Shown here in pieces: positions 45,795-56,715 of a stretch of 64,000 nucleotides of DNA (position 1 is the stretch's first letter; every line of letters starts with the position of its first letter). Position numbers and translations under genes: made by a program. Below the pieces are notes generated by a model. That model saw only the letters and a list, made by a program, of their open reading frames with translations, searched no databases and was not told the origin of the DNA. Origin of the DNA: Agriotes lineatus (lineage: Eukaryota; Arthropoda; Insecta; Coleoptera; Elateridae); contig CALNHX010003604.1 in the NCBI GenBank assembly GCA_940337035.1, positions 81,755 through 145,754 on the forward strand, written 5' to 3'.

Positions 45795-45983
45795 TTTTAT
45801 TTATAAAATAATGCTGTACGGGGAGGCCTCACCCACGATAAGCTTTCTTTAATTTGCAAATCGAATATCAAATGAAATGTATAGTTCACATAATAACTAA
45901 TAAAATATGAAAAATGCAGCTTGTTGTAAGCAGCACTTGATACTATTTTTTTAAGTTGCATAAGCAACTATATACTTACTTTT

Positions 45984-46189
45984 AAACTATAGTATGATCA
46001 AAAGTTAATCTCACCTAGTATGGCCATAGAATACTTCCTAATTTATGAATGCAACTATAACGCACTTAAAAATCAAATGTCAAGTTTGACATTTAAGTAT
46101 AAACGTAGTTGCATTCATAAATTAGGAGGTATTCCATGGCAATACTAGATGAGATTAATTTTTGATCATACTTTAGTTTTACTCAAGAA
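45984..46189. repeat. about 200-bp hairpin (foldback MITE)
   Basis: The left arm from AAACTATAGTATGATCAAAA to the centre near 46085 is matched by the complement of the right arm. It includes TCCTAATTTATGAATGCAAC and TTAATCTCACCTAGTAT with few mismatches, and the central word is AAATGTCAAGTTTGACATTT. Almost the whole element is self-complementary, so it would fold into a long hairpin. No target duplication is evident. Confidence 0.85.
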
Positions 46190-48208
46190 ATAGAATTCAC
46201 AACAGTAACTACAGTTTCAAAAATTTACAAAAGTTATCTCTAATTATTCAACCATCCAGACCTCTGTTTATGGCAAGAGCTACTGTAATCTAGTTATGGT
46301 ATTTTTTGCCAATAAATCTACTAAAAGTCCTTGAATGTCAATTACACGTAGCAACAGGTAATTTATTGTTAAAAGTGTGGGAAGCATTTTATTTCGTTAC
46401 AAATATTTCTAAAATTCAATTTAGCTCTATTTTTGTAGTGATGATAAATGCAACTTGTTTCGTGGAAACGCGCGATATTTGTTCAATAAAAGAAAAAAAC
46501 AATTTCAACATTAAACCGAATTCTGCGTAAACAAACACTACAGCCCACTCTAAATCGAGTTAAATTAGATACTAAAACCGTTCGATTATTTATTTGCCTA
46601 CTAATTCGATTAACTTTACTTGTACAAATCATATTTAGGTACCTAGTATCTACCCAATTTAAAAATTTGCAAAATTACAGTACTTACAGCTACGTAAACT
46701 AAAGAAATATCTTCCTGGGCAACGTCAGCACTAGACTAATGTCATTCACAGCTTGAATATCATCAGCGGCGGTCAAAGTTTATCGTACTGGTCGAGTAAT
46801 CAACAAAAAGAGACGATACCGTGTTCTCAATATTTATTGATGCGATTATTCCATGCGCATGTTGGTGGGGATCTTTCAAGCTGATCAAATGCAAGGTTAA
46901 AGTTCTCTCTACTTCGATGCGCGTATTGTCAAAAGATGGCGCCAGCAATAAACGCCTCAAATTTTCCTAAATAAACTTTTATTTGATGTACGAAAAGTTG
47001 CATAGGCAACTGCTACATATAAAAATAATATGTAGTTTGTCACTCACTAATAGAAAGATTGGCAACTAACTGGAAAGTTAATCGGGTTAAAGTGTTTTCT
47101 GGCATTAAAATACCTAATAGTTTGCTTCTGAATTTTGTTTCACATTTTAAACAGTTCATTGTCTTCAAACACTTTAAGCTCATTTACCTATTTCGAATAG
47201 CTAGTTGCATATTTTCTCGTCTAAGTGAACATTTAATTAGCCTTTACATAGTCTAATGAGCCCAGTAATAGATACTGGCATGGAACAATAGGTATCCTGG
47301 TATGATTACTAATAAAGACATGACATATTACGTAGTGAAAGTAGCCATGCAGATAACATTTGCTATTTACTGTCTTGCGTAATATTCCATTAATAATATG
47401 ATTAATAAAACCCAAAAGAAAAGGGTATAGATACTTTTGGCATAGGAAGAAGAAAAGCATGCGGTGACGAACTTATAGCTGCAGAGAGAAATGCAAACAT
47501 TACAATTATGTATTAATACAATACACAATGCTATTAACAGGATAACACCAAAGAAGGTACCCAATCAAAGGAAAATAAGCTAGGAAGCTAAAAATCTGAT
47601 AAGAAATAAAATATGACAATATGATAGCAATAAATACTTAGAACTAAAGAAAAAAATAGCAATTAAAATTGACGTAAAAGAAAATACACGAAAAGTAAGA
47701 TTGAAAAAATAATAGAATAGTACGGAAACATAAGAGTATTGAAATAAAATTTAGCAATAAGAAATACAAAAATATTCAAAATAAAAAAGTCAGATGGAAG
47801 GAAACCCTGAAACAAACAAGCAGTAATGAGAACAGGGTTCTGAGCATATCCCAGAGATAAATCGATAAGAAATAATAAATGCACTAAGCTACATGCATTT
47901 GCGTGCAGAAAGTGGCCATTTGCTGCACTTTTATGTTAACACTTTCTGCACTCTAATATCAAGTAATAATCATCTGATCGGCTAAAACTGCCAAATGATC
48001 CCTTTTCTGTTCGCAAATGTATTTTTTGACAAATGTCAAATTGAAAAATTAAATTTCATATAGAATGGGAAGCCGTCGTAGGAAAAAATAGTATGTAACC
48101 CACTCATGGAAAGATTGGAAAACATATAAGAATGGAACACTCGTTAGCACTCGTTTTCCAGCTTGCACTTGCGTTTTCCAATAACATTCTTTCCACACTT
48201 GTACTACA
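46190..48208. other. AT-rich intergenic, no gene recognised
   Basis: Only short frames without recognisable domains. A palindromic word pair, GTGCAGAAAGTGGCCATTTG and AACACTTTCTGCAC, lies at 47907-47952. No RNA gene was seen. Confidence 0.4.
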
Positions 48209-48353
48209 ATAGTATATTACGCAACAAGTTTAGAAAAGTGATGTTTTACTGAATAAGTAAGGCTGGTTTGAGTACGAGCATTAACTAGTACTTAATCGGC
48301 CATACAAGTTCAGTAAAACCACTTTTTTAACGTGTTGCATATACTATTTTATC
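48209..48353. repeat. 145-bp foldback MITE
   Basis: The left arm has ATAGTATATTACGCAACAAG and AAAGTGATGTTTTACTGAA. The right arm is the complement with ATAGTATATGCAACACGTT and AAAGTGGTTTTACTGAA. The loop holds AACTAGTACTTAATCGGCC. A related half-arm (ATAGTATGTAACCC) lies near 48089-48102. Target duplication not determined. Confidence 0.7.
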
Positions 48354-48394
48354 GCATTTCATAAGAAATGTAAAATATAAAATTTTTACATAAC

Positions 48395-49636
48395 AGTGAA
48401 TAGAAAAGAGAATAGAAGAAAACCTGACCGAAGATCAGTTCGGTTTTAGAAGGAAAACAGGCACAAAGGAAGCCATACTGGCTCTAAGAGCAATAATTGA
48501 AAAAATGCTATACAAGAATAGAGACATGTACATAGCATTCATTGATGCAGAAAAGGCTTTTGATAGAGTGAGCTGGCCCAAATTGTTCGAAATATTGCAG
48601 AATATTGGCATTAACGAGACTGACAGAAATATAATTTACAACCTGTATAAAAGCCAAACCGCGGTAATAGAATACAACGACGAACAAGACGAAGCAAAAA
48701 TCAGACGAGGAGTCCGACAAGGCTGCGGATTATCGCCTATGCTATTCAATATATATATACAACAAGCCATTAATGAACTCAATACAACACAGACATCAGG
48801 TGTATACATACATGGAGAAAGAATTAACGCTATAAGATACGCCGACGACATAGCACTAATCACAGAAACACAAGAAGAATTAAAACAAGCAATAGAAGCT
48901 ATGGACAAAGTTTTTCAAAACAGCTATAACATTAAGATAAACAAAACCAAGACGAAAGTGATGAAATGCTCAAGAAACGATCACAAGATGGATGACATGA
49001 TCATTAATGGTGAAACAATACAAGCTGTGAGCGAATTCAAATATTTAGGGAGCATAGTCACACAGGATGGAAGATGCACCAAAGAAATAAAAAATCGAAT
49101 AAATATGGCCAAGAGAGCTTTTTACGAAAAGAAACAACTGCTTACATCGAACGGCCTAACAATAGACACAAGAGTACAATTTACAAAAACGTACATATGG
49201 AGCCTAGCGCTATATGGTTGCGAATCGTGGACAATAGGAAAAGCAGAACAAAAGAAATTAAAATCCTTCGAGATGTGGTGCTTCAGAAGAATATTGAAGA
49301 TCTCATGGACGGAAAGGAAAACCGATGAAGAAGTACTAAGAACAATAAAACAAACAAGGAATATTTGGAACCACATAAAGAAAAGAAGAATGGAAATGAT
49401 AGGCCACATACTGAGAAGAGATGGTATACTAAAAATAATAATTGAAGGGAACATAACCGGAAAAACCCCAAGAGGAAGACCACGCTTACAATACATTAAA
49501 CAAATAATAGCAGACTCGGGCAGCGAAAATTATAATGAAATGAAAGGAAAGGCCCTAAATCGACAAACATGGAAGGCTGCAACAAACCAGTCCAGAGACT
49601 GACAACCTAGGAAGAGGAGTGACATTAAATGTCAAA
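48395..49636 (+). mobile_element. 5'-truncated RTE-type LINE with intact ORF
   Basis: Starts inside the RT domain and runs through the C-terminus to a short 3' UTR (AGGAAGAGGAGTGACATT). A 7-bp word ACATAAC occurs at 48388-48394 and 49637-49643 and may be the target duplication; it is short and AT-rich, so this is tentative. The uninterrupted frame indicates a young insertion. Confidence 0.8.
48403..49602 (+). CDS. RTE reverse transcriptase, N-terminally truncated, open frame
   Basis: The frame is open from about 48403 (IEENLTEDQFGFRRKTGTKE), with the first ATG at 48505. RT blocks in order are AFIDAEKAFDRVSW near 48535, GVRQGCGLSPMLFNIY near 48710, IRYADDIALI near 48835 (catalytic YADD), INKTKTKVM near 48945 and FKYLGSIVTQDG near 49040. 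Then come the C-terminal blocks LALYGCESWTIGKAE, RRILKISWTERK, IGHILRRDG and KTPRGRPRLQYIKQII. The first fingers of RT and the whole endonuclease are missing, so it could not move by itself. It is a different subfamily from the copy at 2596-3507. Confidence 0.9.
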   Translation, partial: EKRIEENLTEDQFGFRRKTGTKEAILALRAIIEKMLYKNRDMYIAFIDAEKAFDRVSWPKLFEILQNIGINETDRNIIYNLYKSQTAVIEYNDEQDEAKIRRGVRQGCGLSPMLFNIYIQQAINELNTTQTSGVYIHGERINAIRYADDIALITETQEELKQAIEAMDKVFQNSYNIKINKTKTKVMKCSRNDHKMDDMIINGETIQAVSEFKYLGSIVTQDGRCTKEIKNRINMAKRAFYEKKQLLTSNGLTIDTRVQFTKTYIWSLALYGCESWTIGKAEQKKLKSFEMWCFRRILKISWTERKTDEEVLRTIKQTRNIWNHIKKRRMEMIGHILRRDGILKIIIEGNITGKTPRGRPRLQYIKQIIADSGSENYNEMKGKALNRQTWKAATNQSRD

Positions 49637-49708
49637 ACATAACCAAGTTGAGCAGAACTCCTTTCTATGTACTAAATCACATTTAGCAGCTCCAATTGAT
49701 GTTATGCA

Positions 49709-49877
49709 TTTGGCAGTACTGAAGTGTATTGTTGGTGACGCTCTAAGTCTATGTCAAATTCGAGGTTAGAAGGTTAGGTTTTGCGTCAGTCTGTGTCAAA
49801 ACTGACGCAAAACCTAACTCACTAACCTCAAATCTGACATAGACTTACAGTGTCACCAACAATATACTTCAGTACTG
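49709..49877. repeat. hairpin MITE, copy 2 (uninterrupted)
   Basis: The arms TTTGGCAGTACTGAAGTGTA and GTTGGTGAC..CT..AAGTCTATGTCA are complementary left and right. The core contains TTTTGCGTCAGT and ACTGACGCAAAA facing each other. Homologous to 42994-43460 without the nested insert. It would form a nearly complete stem of about 80 bp. Confidence 0.85.
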
Positions 49878-49879
49878 CC

Positions 49880-51478
49880 AAACGTAAAACGAATCGTTGT
49901 TGCTATGCAGAAAAGTGTTGCTAATGCAGAAACGTACCACATTTCTCAACAATTTTGAATGTAGAAATGTAGTACATTACCAAATGAAATGCGATAATAT
50001 ACTTTTTCGGCTACCATTTCCTAAAGGCAGCTCTTATTTGATACTTTACATACATCAAAAGCATGTTGTTATTTTATCGTGTCACTTTATTGCAAGCTTC
50101 TGTCAAAACTATTAATTAAATTTGGTGAGTTTTCAATTTAAAACAATGAAAGCATGCCTAAAATGATTTTTCAATTTGAAATGACATTGACGTTTTGTAA
50201 TCTCTTTTAGCATAAATATGTGGTAGTCGAAAAAATTATGTATACAACTCGTATCTAAAGCTTCTTTTTGCACTTGTGAGATTGAAAGAATTCGCCTTCA
50301 GCTCATTCTTTATTCGTTTTCAAGCATGCAAAAAAGTGGCACTTTAGCTATTCGTTGTATAAATAATTAATTTTCTACGATCGTGTTAAAACACCTTTTT
50401 GGACAGTTTCTAATGAACGAATTGCGATTTTTTCGCATGTTGCTAAATGTGTAATAGAGGGTTTACCTTAAATTTGAATGTCAACATAACCTAGAATATC
50501 TAACAGAATGTGACGGAAAAAGTGTCACCAAACTAAGCGGCTTATTTTATATCTCATAGCCATATCATTAAGTACAGTCAGTAGAAATCGGTACACGTAA
50601 TATGTTGTGTTGTAATATTTCCTTTATTATTATTTTTTTGTATTATTGAAATTTTACTATCAACTAAAAAACGCAACATTTGAAAAATTACATAACAATT
50701 TAAACCATAACAACTGCGAAATCCAAGTTTATAAATTTAAAAATACATGCAAAATGTATCATAGTATTGTCCCGATTTATAAGGCGCCGACCGTACCAGT
50801 TACAATTCGATTCTGGTTCTGATAACTATTTTTCAAAGAAAATCAATTCTTTAATTTATCATAATCGTTATTAAACGATTAAACCGTTATAATATAATCG
50901 TTACAAAACGGCATCTCTGCTGGCAGTCGTTAAAGAGAGGTAGATGCCTATTTTGACCAATAACTTTTTTTATTTATTCTTTTCATGATTATTATTGTAT
51001 ATATAGGTACTGTTATGGTAGCATATCAAGACTGGTGGTTTGTTTGGTGAAAGTTAATTATAATTATTAGAAATTTAGTTAATAAGTTATAGATAAAAAC
51101 TCAAATCCGGTAATACATTTAATATTCACAAAAGGATTGACATATCAATTAAAAATATGATTTTTGCAGTTATTTGGATGGTAGTGCGAACTAGTACGAA
51201 TCTAGGAGTGTTAATTTTGAAAACATGGATGTATCAGCATTATTATGGAAAATTGAATTTTAAAAATAACAACTAATTTTTGATTCTAAAATGTACAACT
51301 AAAATTTAGTATAAAGAAAATTTTATAATAAAACCCTTTTATAAAAATAAATTTATTATTGGAATAGTGTAAAAGGGTGTATAAGAAAAAATTAAATATA
51401 AAATAAAAGCGAATAAAAGAATTTTAAACAAACTATAATATGAAGAAAGTTGCCATTTTACTACTTGAAGAAGAATTC
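49880..51478. other. AT-rich intergenic, no gene recognised
   Basis: No recognisable coding, RNA or paired terminal repeats. Confidence 0.4.
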
Positions 51479-52190
51479 AGAATAATGGGATTGGTGAGTT
51501 AAATACTTCTGGACCTGAGACTGAACTCCTTCTAAACGGCTGGACCGATTTTGATGAAATTTTGTGTGTGTGTTTGAGTGGACCCCTGGATGGTTTAGAT
51601 TCACAATTGGACTCGGTAGGATGCGCTGCAATCGGGTTATAGGATTTTTTTTTGTAATTTTTTGACGATTTTTTAAAATTTGTTTTAAGATTTCTCGCAT
51701 ATCAGAACATATAACCCCAACATTTCACCCCCCCCCCCCCACTCCCAATATTTTTTAAAATGAAAAATAATCGAAAGTTCGAATATCGAAAAAACGTTTG
51801 CTGAACCCACTGGATTGCCTTGGAGTTGCTGTCGAGGTGGATACATCTGCAGCTGAGTTTGATTTAAATATGCTGTCATAAAGTCATTATCGAGATAAAT
51901 ACATCTGGACCTGAGGTGGTTGGTTGGATTGCGTTGGAGTCATATTTGAGGTGGATACATATGCAACTGTATTGGTTTGGATGAGCTTTGTTGGAGTTGC
52001 TGTTGTGGTGAATATATCTGTATCATTTTGATTTGGATGAGTAGCAAAGGAGTTACCATCGAGGAGAGCTATTTCTTGCTGGGGGGAGGTCGGTGTCTGG
52101 GTCGTCATCAATATTCTATTCATTGTGACAGTTGGGTTGCCAATTGAGCAAGTAGAGGATTTAAGTGAAGTGGTTCTATAGCACAACTAT
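51479..52190 (-). pseudogene. Gln/Thr/Asn-rich degenerate tandem-repeat coding region (unknown)
   Basis: The minus strand encodes imperfect repeats built on NQ, PTQ and YVST/YLSR words. Examples are HPNQNDTDIFTTTATPTKL, IQTNTVAYVSTSNMTPTQ, SNQPPQVQMYLSR and NQTQLQMYPPRQQLQGNPVG. Stops separate the segments and a Helitron-like insert breaks them at 51524-51808. At the DNA level the unit words TCTGGACCTGAG and GGATTGC.TTGGAGT recur on the plus strand. It may be an exon of a low-complexity protein gone to ruin, or a non-coding minisatellite. I recognise no family. Confidence 0.35.
51524..51808 (+). mobile_element. Helitron-like repeat, copy 2 (5' part only)
   Basis: Matches 45301-45570 across CTAAACGGCTGGACCGATTT, GGTTTAGATTCACAATTGGA and TCAGAACATATAACCCCAAC, with a long C-run at 51727-51741. 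Lacks the 3' end seen in copy 1. It sits inside the tandem-repeat region and is bordered by ACTG on both sides (51520-51523, 51809-51812), which could be a 4-bp duplication or chance. Confidence 0.55.
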
Positions 52191-53353
52191 TTAGTTGCAG
52201 AGCAGGAATCTTCGTTGGGGTTACAAATGGAAGCGCCTGAATAAGCTGGTTGCATTTGAATGACTAGACAGGAATACTGAATCAATCGAATTAAGTAAAA
52301 GCAATTAGGTATATGTAAAATAAACAGAATTAGTTTTAATAGTGAATCAATAAGGTATTTATAATTAGTATGTACCGTTATTAACATTTGAAACGATACA
52401 TATTGTGCGGATATGAATTCAGCTAACCTTCCATATGAATGATCTGACTTTGACGGTTGCAGAAGTGTCATTTGATATTTTTTCTCATAACACCAATTAA
52501 TCTTAAGGTATAATTATTTTATAAAGCAAGACATTAGCAAAGAGTAATAAATGCAAGTAATTCATTATATTTAACAAAGCATGAACCTAACCTGAGCTGA
52601 GAGTAGATGTTTCTACCGGAACTAATAAAATAAATAAACTCAATGTTTAAATAATTTAAAAATAGGGCATATCTTACACAATTTAATCTTAACACAAATT
52701 AAGTTATACAGGGTGTTATAGCAATACATTTGCGATGGATAGGTATAACGTTTTAGAAGCGTTGGCGGAACTAGAACGAGTGTAGGTAGATTTTTAATTT
52801 TTTCATTTAAAATACGAATAAAGTACTGTAATCGTGAAAAATCACCTTCACAGATTTCTTCTGATCTTCATGTTTCAGGGTTCCCAGATGAAGAAAAATA
52901 GGTTTTCTCAATTTCGTCAGGAACTATTTATTGGAGGAAGTCAATATTTTGCATGCAGATTATATCTCTACCTGGCTCGAAACCGAATATACTTTCGGTT
53001 AAATATATACAGGTTAATCACCTTAAAAAAATTTATTCTGTTTATTTTTACTTTAACTCTTGCACTACTAATTAAATAAAAGTAATATTTTGCACATAGC
53101 TAAGATTTTTCTCTTGACAAAAATGGCCTATTTTAGACCCAACATATGTATACAGTGCAAACACCTTAAAAAATTTAATTTATTTTTCCTTTCATATTTT
53201 CAGAATTTCTTGTTTCAAAACTGCCACTTTATAGATTTTTTATTTAAATGGTACGACCTGAGCCGGTATTTGAAAAAAAAGTAATCCTGTATTATTCTAA
53301 AATAAAACTTTAGAAAAATATATAGATTAATTGGAGAAACCACACCGAATCTG
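52191..53353. other. no firm gene
   Basis: A minus-strand frame (52471-52187, start MTLLQPSKSDHSYGR) is followed by possible splice signals (GGAAGGTTAGC and TCCTGTCTAG), but no domain is recognised. ATACAGGGTGTTATAGCAAT near 52708 resembles the end of an interspersed repeat. Nothing else was seen. Confidence 0.3.
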
Positions 53354-54108
53354 TATTTGGAATTAGATGAGTAACATCTGAAAATCGGGCTGTGAACGTG
53401 AGTCAACATTTCCAAGGCGTGATTTGCGTTTCACGTTAAATATTTAGTAACGAATAAAAGAATGCAGGATGGCAGGCTCCCCCGCTGCCCACCAATGTAG
53501 AAAATTAGAGCTGAAGCGGGAAGTCATTGTACTTCTGTGTAGTAGCCTGCAGCGACAGGGCTTCGCACCTGTTCTGTGTTGTGAATGTTGTGTTCACAGT
53601 CAATCGCTTGTCGGCGTCTATAGACGACTAAGTAGAACTTACTTTTAGTTCCTCGGACGTAAAAGTACTTTTATCAGTAAGGGAAACGTCCATTCCAATT
53701 ACAGCTTTTGGTATTAAAAGTAATGTTTTGAAGACGGTTGCAAGAAACGTTTTTGCGAGGAATCAGTACTTATCCTTTGTTGTAAGCTACTGTAATCAGT
53801 AATCAATTTTCATTTTTTTGTGGATACTATTCTAATTGCAACATATCACGTAAATTATTTCACGTGCAAAACATATTTTATTTTAAAGTTTTTAGTTCTG
53901 TTGCGGGTTCTTTATTGGTTTTAAATTTTAACATTCTGTTCTATTTACATTTTAAAATATAAGCTTCAGGTCACGTCGTGAGTGAAGGGTCACTCTGTGA
54001 ACGTGAGTGAACCTGAGAGTGACTGTGCGTGAGCGTGAGTGTATAAAGCAAGCGTGAATCCTGCGTGACGTGAGAATAGTCACTCACGCGTTCCTCTATT
54101 TGGAATTA
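53354..54108. mobile_element. unclassified insertion bounded by 12-bp direct repeats
   Basis: The 12-mer TATTTGGAATTA occurs exactly at 53354-53365 and 54097-54108. The 731 bp between them carry GTGAACGTGAGT motifs near both ends: once at 53391-53402, and as a dense cluster of GTGAGTGA/TCACTCAC words at 53965-54090. The middle is AT-rich with a GC-richer stretch (53465-53640). No transposase, tail or clear inverted ends were found, so the class is open. Confidence 0.45.
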
Positions 54109-54299
54109 TTGCCGCATATAAACCTAGAAGTTACAAAAATCTTGTCCATTGTAAGATAGACTGAATTGTGTTAAATTTGTTTAATAGGTACCTACTTTTT
54201 AGTTTTGTAACTGTACAGTTCATCAACTTAAATTTTTTTGGCAAAGGATAGCTGCCAGAATGGGGGTTAAATCTTACTATCTACTCCTGTAAATGGCTA

Positions 54300-54783
54300 T
54301 TGTTACATCGTTTGCTAGAAGATTCCACCCCTGCAATCTTGGGACCAACATTTTAGCTAGACTTAAAAGGAAACTATATCTGAAAATCAAGGAATTTTAT
54401 TGGTTAGGTAGTTTAAAGGAAATTTTAACTCTCTCTCCCAAATAAGTTACTTTTATACAAGACTACACTGAAATCCATATGGACATGGAATTCAGCTATT
54501 GAGTTGCTCAAAGGCATCTCCCACCAAAATCCTGCAGCTATATCAATCCAAAGTCGTTGGTATGGTAGCTGATGCCTCATGGTACATTAACAACGAAGCA
54601 CTCCACGACTTGGTGATTCCATACATAGGCAGCACAATCCAGAAACTTGCCAGCGCATACAGCAACAAATTAGCAGAACACAGAAACAATCTTGTAGAGC
54701 AGTTCTCCAATCAACTAACTGCGATTAGAAGGCTGAAGCGACAATGGCTATATGACGTAGTTTTGCAACCCAATCTGGACTAA
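54300..54783 (+). pseudogene. jockey-clade LINE, ORF2 C-terminus
   Basis: Frame pieces KRKLYLKIKEFYWL near 54367-54408, KSIWTW near 54471 and VVGMVADASWYINNEALHDL at 54553-54612 correspond to the C-terminal blocks of jockey ORF2 (Y-T-LK-IWTYG, then R-I-APW-NN-LH-DL). It ends at 54783 after RRLKRQWLYDVV, like the family C-terminus. The RT core is missing, and frameshifts lie near 54440 and 54500. Inactive fragment. Confidence 0.75.
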
Positions 54784-54839
54784 ATAACGATTATTATAAT
54801 AACGTTAGAATTGAGTTTCACAAGTTTTAGTCAAGTTCC

Positions 54840-55030
54840 TCTTATTAATTGTGTTCACATTATCTTATGAAGGTGATTGCCATTCTGTATGTTTCCGACC
54901 TTTGCATTAAAATCCCCAGTTATTGCCCCCATTTTTTATTGGGCTTGCCACATGTGATTTGTTAAATGTTTCCATACATTTCGTCTATTTCACCGTCCGT
55001 TGCGTCCGTGGTAAACATACATACTTAGAG
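54840..55030 (-). pseudogene. RTE-like LINE endonuclease fragment
   Basis: The minus strand reads TDATDGEIDEMYGNI near 55020-54975, and in the next frame ITGDFNAKVGNIQNG near 54915-54875, the GDFNAKVG active-site motif of the endonuclease. Only this small piece is visible, with a frameshift between the two parts. Confidence 0.65.
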
Positions 55031-55074
55031 TGTATGAAGTCTCGTAGATTACGGCGGTAGGGTTATTTCTATTT

Positions 55075-55350
55075 ACCAATTGATCGATCAATCAGTGTAA
55101 CTACAACCCTGGGCGAGTCCTGGCCTGTTCCAGATGACGGTTCCATTGGAAACAGTTATTAGTAGTGGTTTTCCAGATTCTGACACTAATAGTTTTTAGA
55201 TTTCCCTCAAGTCCGTCCATTCATCTTAGTTAAATTAAGCTGTTAGCCCTCTGGTAAACTGAGCGTCAATTTTTATAGGGTCCTCCTCCTTCATTCTTAC
55301 TACAAGGCCTGCCCATCTCATTATTGCGATGTTTACTTTATTTGATAATT
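55075..55350 (-). pseudogene. RTE-like LINE ORF C-terminus
   Basis: The minus strand from 55330 reads IAIMRWAGLVVRMKEEDPIK, then after frameshifts WTDLRE and NRHLEQARTRPGL. This is the 'RWAGHVVRM.E..P' and 'W...LEQAR..PGL' ending common in RTE-type proteins. It lies just upstream of the endonuclease fragment on the same strand, an order that cannot come from one intact copy. The two pieces are therefore separate insertions. Confidence 0.65.
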
Positions 55351-56661
55351 TGGTGTATACATTTTTTTGGGTCTACAATATCTGCTGTGATATTTTCATG
55401 TTATGATGCACGTAATTAAAATTGAAATTAATTATTTGACATTCGAAGAACAGATACTCTTTACACCTTAGAATGTTTTATATACCTGCCTTTGGAATAT
55501 AACACATTTCAAATATTGAGTTGGTGGGTTCATGAAAGCACATTAATAAAATTAAATGAGTATCAAAACGAGAAAACCTTGTTTTAATTATCAACCTTTT
55601 CAAACTCCCATTTCTGCCCAGCTTGATTTTTATTGTACAGCTCAACATTACAATAAAAACTCACGAGCTACTCGAACACATGACACAGAAAAATGTCGTT
55701 AACCTTTGTCACACCACACCACTGGTAGGTAGCCTTCTGCAGTCTGCAAGCGCGCGCCATTGCCACCGAAAGTTTTCAAGATATCCGTTGCGAAACATCG
55801 TTCAACACTCAAATCCTTCGAAAACACTGTGTAAATTGCTCCAAATCAGAACACAACAACACCAAACTTGGATAAAAACTACTGTACACGATTGACAGTT
55901 ATTTATTTGCACGCAAGTGACTGATTCACAAAACGACTTTACAATATATGTCAGAAAAACAAATAAGATAACTTCTAAATGGATGAGAGACAACGTGCGG
56001 TCCACATCAAGAAATTTAGCAAAAGGCAAAACGCTCACGCGTTCCGTAAATACACAAAAAACTTATCTCTAGACGTAAAACTAGTTGCACCATTGTCTGT
56101 AGCACATATCGAGGCACACCGTTTTCGCAATAACCACGACTTCACGGTAAAGTAAATAATGACAGAAAGCTCAGCTATAGCAATCTTGACCGTATACGCT
56201 ACAAACGCCTCCTAGAGTTTTGTTATATTAAAAAATCTAAATACCTTGCGCAAATTGTAAAAAATAACATGCGAGTATAATCTATTTAGTTGATATCAGC
56301 ATTGCCTAATTAGCGGTATATTGTCCTACCTCGTAGCAAACGTATAATGCAATATGGCCTTGAAGTGATCTTACAATTTGACAACAGCGACAAAATGTTT
56401 TGGTGCACATTAACTTCAACTGAGATTAATAGATTATATACTACTAGCAACTCAGTGAGACAAATGTCTCATTTAAAAAAACAAAGAAGACCGTTTTTCA
56501 AATAGAACGCGTATTAAATAAAAACTGTACCCAAGCCTTGAAGGTGTCAAAGTGGTACGCCGCATCGGAACATTCTGGAAGCTGTCAAAGTGGTTGCCTG
56601 ACCGATCGAGGTTTTAAGGCGCAGAGGGTCGCAGCTCCGTTTGGATGCTGAAACAGCGTAC
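55351..56661. other. no gene recognised
   Basis: The frames at 55623-55895 (plus) and 55802-56038 (minus) overlap and have no recognised domain. Nothing else was seen until the palindrome at 56662. Confidence 0.4.
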
Positions 56662-56715
56662 TGACACTTCCGGTTTTCGAGAAATCACGTGATTTCTCGA
56701 AAACCGAAAGTGTCA
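56662..56715. repeat. 54-bp near-perfect palindrome centred on CACGTG
   Basis: Arms of 27 bases with a single mismatch. The arm contains CGGTTTTCGAGAAATCACG and the centre is TCACGTGA. Close by, AACAGCGTCCCGGA.AGACAA occurs twice in tandem (56812-56850), and a GCTGAAACAGCGT word recurs at 56648 and 56801. Confidence 0.9.

Noticed and set aside
53391..54090. CRISPR-like array from the repeated GTGAGTGA words
   Set aside because: Irregular spacing, short words, eukaryotic context; not an array of repeats and spacers.
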